Shown: positions 61,094-64,000 of the stretch, in pieces
Position numbering within the stretch: the stretch's first letter is position 1
Layout: the number at the start of each line of letters is the position of its first letter
DNA from: Opitutaceae bacterium
GTDB taxonomy: Bacteria > Verrucomicrobiota > Verrucomicrobiia > Opitutales > Opitutaceae
Reading direction: 5' to 3'
NCBI GenBank assembly: GCA_024233285.1
Contig: JACKPU010000001.1
Coordinates: 744,001-808,000 of the forward strand
Length of the DNA: 64,000 nucleotides
Made by a program: the position numbers and the translations under genes
Notes under the pieces: model-generated
What the model saw: the letters and a program-made list of their open reading frames with translations, nothing else
The model's database searches: none
What the model was told of the DNA's origin: nothing

Positions 61094-62094
61094 GGCTGCG
61101 ACATCAACGGTTGGCCGTCACGCAAATGGGCGGGCGGATTCAATACCACCGATTCACCCGCTTCGAGACCGGACAGGATTTGCACGCTTGGACCCAGAGT
61201 GGCGCCGGTGCGGACGATCCGCAGCTGGGCGCGGCCGTTGACGACGACGAAAACACGCTCCATCTGGCCGAACGCCTGCACGGCGGATTGCGGTGCGCTG
61301 ATCATCGTTGCCGGGCCCAGCGGCCACAGGGCGCGGACAAACTGGCCTGAACGAACGCCGGCGGATGCGGGCAGGGAGATCTTGGCAAGGCGCGTGCGCG
61401 ACATCGCGTCCGCCGAAGGGGACAATTCCACCAAGGTGCCGGCCAGGTTCTGCCCGTCGATTTGCACGGCGATGGCGGTGCCGATCGCAATGCTGGCGAG
61501 GGATTCCGGCACCGGGACCTCGGCGCGCAGATCGGAGGTGCCTTCGAGAGTGAAGAGGGGCTGACCCGGGGCGGCGAGATCGCCGGCGTTGATCCAGTCC
61601 TCCGTGATGACGCCGTCAAAGGGTGCCGCCACCTGGGTGTAGCCGACCATGGCTTGAGCCTCGGCCAGCCGGGCGCGCGCGAGGCGCAATTGGTCGGCGG
61701 CGAAGCGCACGCTTTCCGCTGCAGCCGCGCCTTTTTCCGCCAGCGAGGCTTCGCGGGCATAGTCCCGTTCGGCTTGGCCGACTGCGGCGCGGGCTTGTTC
61801 CAGTTGGGCGCTGAGTTCGCCGGCGTTGATCCGCACCAGCACCTCTCCGGCCTTCACCTGCTGGCCGACCGCGAGATCGGCCGTGGCCACGGTGCCCATC
61901 ACGCGGGCCGCAACGGCGGCCCTTTCCAACGGGCGCACCATGCCCGCCACGACGCGGGTCTGCGGCCGTTCGACGGCCTCGACCACGGCGGTCGATACCG
62001 TGACGGCGGGCAGCGCCTCCGCGGGGGAGGCGGAATTGTGACGGCTGCAACCGGCCGCGATTCCGACGAGCAAGATGAGGGGAAGGAGTTTCAT
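61090..62094 (-). CDS. RND efflux periplasmic adaptor lipoprotein (second system)
   Basis: The 334-residue protein begins MKLLPLILLVGIAAGCSRHNS, a lipoprotein signal with lipobox Cys. The body has the lipoyl halves (VAARVMGTVATADLAVGQQVKAGEVLVRI and GYTQVAAPFDGVITEDWINAGDLAAPGQPLF) around an Ala/Gln/Arg-rich hairpin (about 90-145). Beta-barrel domains follow. It overlaps the pump gene by ATGA and begins 7 bases after the DUF2892 gene ends. Confidence 0.9.
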   Translation of the reverse strand: MKLLPLILLVGIAAGCSRHNSASPAEALPAVTVSTAVVEAVERPQTRVVAGMVRPLERAAVAARVMGTVATADLAVGQQVKAGEVLVRINAGELSAQLEQARAAVGQAERDYAREASLAEKGAAAAESVRFAADQLRLARARLAEAQAMVGYTQVAAPFDGVITEDWINAGDLAAPGQPLFTLEGTSDLRAEVPVPESLASIAIGTAIAVQIDGQNLAGTLVELSPSADAMSRTRLAKISLPASAGVRSGQFVRALWPLGPATMISAPQSAVQAFGQMERVFVVVNGRAQLRIVRTGATLGPSVQILSGLEAGESVVLNPPAHLRDGQPLMSQP

Positions 62095-62101
62095 GCGAGG
62101 T

Positions 62102-62329
62102 TTACCGGGAGGAGCGACCGCCGAAATGGATCACATCGTTTTCATCAACCCACTTGAGTTTGCGGAGCACGAGCGACGGTGGACAGAACCCGGTGAACGC
62201 GGACTGGATGAGATTGAGACCGACAAAGCACGTGAGGAGCAGCCACCACGGACTGACAAAGTGGGCCAGCGCGACGCTGAGCAGCACGAACGAACCGGCC
62301 AAGGTGCGGATGAAGGATTCAATGGTCAT
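62102..62329 (-). CDS. YgaP-type DUF2892 membrane protein
   Basis: The 75-residue protein has two hydrophobic helices (about 8-27 and 28-46), followed by FTGFCPPSLVLRKL, with the Cys-Pro seen in DUF2892 proteins such as the membrane part of the rhodanese YgaP. Such proteins dimerise in the inner membrane and are linked to sulfide and sulfane sulfur handling. It is the first gene of the ArsR-divergent operon with the RND adaptor and pump. Confidence 0.87.
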   Translation of the reverse strand: MTIESFIRTLAGSFVLLSVALAHFVSPWWLLLTCFVGLNLIQSAFTGFCPPSLVLRKLKWVDENDVIHFGGRSSR

Positions 62330-62343
62330 GATTTAAAATAAAT

Positions 62344-62365
62344 TATATGAGCATATGCGTATATA
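62344..62365. promoter_or_regulatory. AT-rich palindrome between the ArsR and DUF2892 genes (operator candidate)
   Basis: TATATGAGCATATGCGTATATA has core GCATATGC with arms TATAT and ATATA; two base pairs on each side break symmetry. It lies in the 72-base divergent gap, between a TTGCAA and a TATAAT on the minus strand (19-base spacing). A dimeric ArsR protein bound here would block both promoters. Confidence 0.7.
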
Positions 62366-62401
62366 CTTGCAATAAAGTCAAGCGCGGGCTTGGTTATTTT
62401 C

Positions 62402-62740
62402 ATGGCCAAGAAATCCCATCGTGCATTGTCCGAGGAAGCGCTGCAGCTCGTGGCGGCGCGTTTCAGCGTGCTGGCGGAGCCCATGCGGTTGCGCTTGATC
62501 CAGGCGTTGTTCAATGGCGAGCGAAACGTGAGCCAGCTGGTGGAGGCCACCGGTGGCACGCAAGCCAATGTCTCGCGGCACCTGCAAACGCTGACCGGGG
62601 CGCACATTCTCTCGCGCCGCAAGGATGGCCTGCAGGTCTTTTATTGGATCAGCGACCCGAGCATCCCGCAGTTATGCGACGTGGTCTGCACCACGATCCA
62701 AAATCAGATAGCAGAACAGTCACGTTCATTCGCGGCGTAG
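62402..62740 (+). CDS. ArsR family transcriptional regulator
   Basis: The 112-residue winged-helix protein has FSVLAEPMRLRLIQALFNGE and the recognition region VSQLVEATGGTQANVSRHLQTL (43-64). The usual ArsR metal motif ELCVCDL is absent. Two cysteines, C92 and C96 (PQLCDVVCTTI), lie in the C-terminal helix and could sense thiol-reactive or persulfide species, or bind metal. It is divergent from the DUF2892-RND operon, with a palindrome between. It probably represses that operon and itself. I start at ATG 62402 rather than TTG four codons upstream. Confidence 0.9.
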   Translation: MAKKSHRALSEEALQLVAARFSVLAEPMRLRLIQALFNGERNVSQLVEATGGTQANVSRHLQTLTGAHILSRRKDGLQVFYWISDPSIPQLCDVVCTTIQNQIAEQSRSFAA

Positions 62741-62759
62741 GCGAAGGTCGCGTAGCGCG

Positions 62760-63365
62760 CTATTTCGTCAGCTCGTAGAGGGCGTAGCCGGCGAAGAGGT
62801 TGGGCAGGAGCGGGCAGGGGGTCTTCCAATCGCCGAGCAGGTGCACGCGGCGGCTGATGCGAATGCCCTTGATCGAGCAGAAGTGCTCGAAGTCGGCGAT
62901 GGTCACCGGATTGGACGGCCGGCTCTCAAACCACTCGGTCGTGTAAACGGCGTTGCGGGTTTTGCGGCCGCGCACGAGCGTATCGATGCGGTTTTTCCAG
63001 AACCCATGATTGACGAATCCGACGGTCACCGCGCGGCTGACGCGCAGGGCCTCTAAAATCACGTCGGTCGGATTATCCAATTCCTGCACGGTGCGGGAAC
63101 AGATCACGCGATCGAAGTGGTTGTCCGCAAACGCGCGCGTGAACGTGCGCATGTCACCCTGGTAGGCGGTGACGCCGCGCTTCACACATTCGGAGATCTT
63201 GTGAAAATCCAGATCCACCCCGATGCCCTTGATCTGTTTGTTTTGCATCAGGTAGGTGAGCAGGGCGCCGCGGCCGCAGCCGAGGTCGAGCACATGCGTG
63301 CCGGGTTCGACCCATTCGCCGATGATCTCCATATCCACGGTGCGTTTTTCGACGGGCTGGCTCAT
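62760..63365 (-). CDS. metW: Methionine biosynthesis protein MetW
   Basis: The 201-residue protein has a SAM-methyltransferase-like fold with HVLDLGCGRGALLTYL (24-39) and GIGVDLDFHKISECVKRGVTAYQGDM. ICSRTVQELDNP and VGFVNHGFWKNRI are typical of MetW, which works with MetX in homoserine activation for methionine synthesis. It starts two bases after the metX stop on the same strand, the usual metXW pair. Confidence 0.93.
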   Translation of the reverse strand: MSQPVEKRTVDMEIIGEWVEPGTHVLDLGCGRGALLTYLMQNKQIKGIGVDLDFHKISECVKRGVTAYQGDMRTFTRAFADNHFDRVICSRTVQELDNPTDVILEALRVSRAVTVGFVNHGFWKNRIDTLVRGRKTRNAVYTTEWFESRPSNPVTIADFEHFCSIKGIRISRRVHLLGDWKTPCPLLPNLFAGYALYELTK

Positions 63366-63367
63366 GG

Positions 63368-64000
63368 TCAGATGGAAAAGTCCACGACGGTCTCGTGGCT
63401 GCGTTCAAGAAAGCCCCGCACCAGGGCGTAGAGGTCCTCGGATTCGAGCAGGAAGGAGTCGTGGCCGAGGTCGGTGGCGAGTTCGGTGTAACAGGCCCGT
63501 TTGCCCGCGCGGAGCAGCGCGAGGGCGATGTTGCGATTCTGCTCGGGTGGAAACAGCCAGTCGCTGGTGAAGCCGACGACGAGCGTCTCGGCCTGCACGG
63601 GGGCGAAGGCCGCCTCCAGCGAACCGTAGGCGTAGGCGAGGTCGAATTGGTCGAGCGCGCGCGTGATGTAGAGATACGAGTTGGCGTCGAAGCGATTGAT
63701 GAAGCTTTGGCCTTGGTAGCGCAGGTAACTCTCCACTTCGAACTGGATGTCGAAGTTGTAGGCGTCGCCGTTGGCCGCGTCGGCGCGTTTGCGGCGGCCG
63801 AATTTGCGGTCCATCGAGGCATCGGACAGGTAGGTGATGTGCGCCATCATGCGCGCGATGGCGAGACCCACGCGCGGTCCGCCGTCGGCGGGATAGTTGC
63901 CCTGGCTCCACGCGGGGTCCTGCATGATGGCCTGGCGGCCGACCTCGTTGAACGCGATGGCTTGGGCGCCCTCCCGCGCAGTGGTGGCCATGGCGAGCAG
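63368..64000 (-). CDS. metX: Homoserine O-acetyltransferase, C-terminal part (cut by window edge)
   Basis: The frame is open to the end of the window and gives about 210 residues of an alpha/beta hydrolase. AFNEVGRQAIMQDPAW, GRKRADAANGDAYNFDIQFEVESYLRYQG and the catalytic pair in GFTSDWLFPPEQ (Asp) and LGHDSFLLES (His) match MetX, which acetylates or succinylates homoserine. The nucleophile Ser lies outside the window. It is followed at once by metW. No methionine-specific riboswitch can be judged because the gene start is missing. Confidence 0.92.
   Translation of the reverse strand: MLAMATTAREGAQAIAFNEVGRQAIMQDPAWSQGNYPADGGPRVGLAIARMMAHITYLSDASMDRKFGRRKRADAANGDAYNFDIQFEVESYLRYQGQSFINRFDANSYLYITRALDQFDLAYAYGSLEAAFAPVQAETLVVGFTSDWLFPPEQNRNIALALLRAGKRACYTELATDLGHDSFLLESEDLYALVRGFLERSHETVVDFSI

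Noticed and set aside
58187..61564. Very long open frame on the plus strand opposite the second RND pump gene
   Set aside because: It is a GC-driven shadow of the minus-strand RND gene; its product is rich in Arg, Asp, His and Gln with no recognisable domain, and the minus strand has a clear RND protein.
1..64000. CRISPR arrays, tRNA or rRNA genes, prophage or transposase genes
   Set aside because: No regularly spaced direct repeats, cloverleaf-like segments, rRNA sequence or recombinase/transposase proteins were seen.

Overview
The window is GC-rich, densely packed chromosomal DNA; no gene-free gap exceeds about 270 bases. It holds 55 intact or near-intact protein genes, two genes cut by the window edges, and two gene remnants. 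Nothing in it looks like a phage, transposase, plasmid, CRISPR array, tRNA or rRNA. The gene mix suggests Verrucomicrobiota, probably Opitutales. It includes a PEP-CTERM protein, PPi-type phosphofructokinase, two sulfatases, a heparinase II-like lyase, several Gfo/Idh-type and FAD oxidoreductases and a CstA carrier, and Shine-Dalgarno sequences are often weak. This placement is inference from gene content only.

Layout. 1-8.9 kb (+): a sugar-acid operon with metallophosphoesterase, enolase-superfamily dehydratase, 2-hydroxyacid dehydrogenase, RidA and a binding protein with two permeases. Two gene remnants flank its first two intact genes. 8.9-23.2 kb: polysaccharide and sulfate-ester genes (heparinase-like lyase, two sulfatases, MBL hydrolase, three oxidoreductases, amidohydrolase) with a TetR regulator and three matching palindromes. 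23.3-26 kb: CstA and a phytanoyl-CoA dioxygenase-like protein. 26.1-30.6 kb (-): holA, ppnP, purB and pfp. 30.7-39.4 kb (+): eight overlapping or closely packed genes plus the histidine kinase: YceI, polyprenyl synthase, FtsX/LolD-type ABC pair, a divergent heme-copper-like membrane protein, a small membrane protein, a 12-TM/di-cytochrome c fusion and an OmpR-type two-component system. 39.4-45.7 kb: small orphan membrane genes, LptF/G permease and an RND pump with its adaptor. 45.9-52 kb: three-gene ABC-2 exporter, HAD phosphatase, LtaS-like transferase and PAP2 phosphatase. 52-57.8 kb: radical SAM protein, FdhD, TPR protein, M50 protease, PrmB, rhodanese and Dps. 57.8-62.7 kb: a second RND pump with a DUF2892 protein and a divergent ArsR regulator. 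The window ends with metW and a partial metX.

How they may work together. The first 23 kb reads as catabolism of sulfated or uronate-containing glycans: lyase, sulfatases, uptake system lacking its own ATPase, then dehydratase and dehydrogenases. The strongest candidate for an undescribed system is the 30.7-39.4 kb operon. It couples isoprenoid synthesis and binding, a lipoprotein-type ABC pair and unusual membrane haem proteins under one two-component system. The ArsR/DUF2892/RND group, next to Dps and rhodanese, resembles a reactive-sulfur or oxidative-stress module.

Repeats: two two-hairpin REPIN-like elements (27.5 and 54.3 kb) share their hairpins with single copies at 41.35 kb and, in frame, inside prmB at 56.25 kb.
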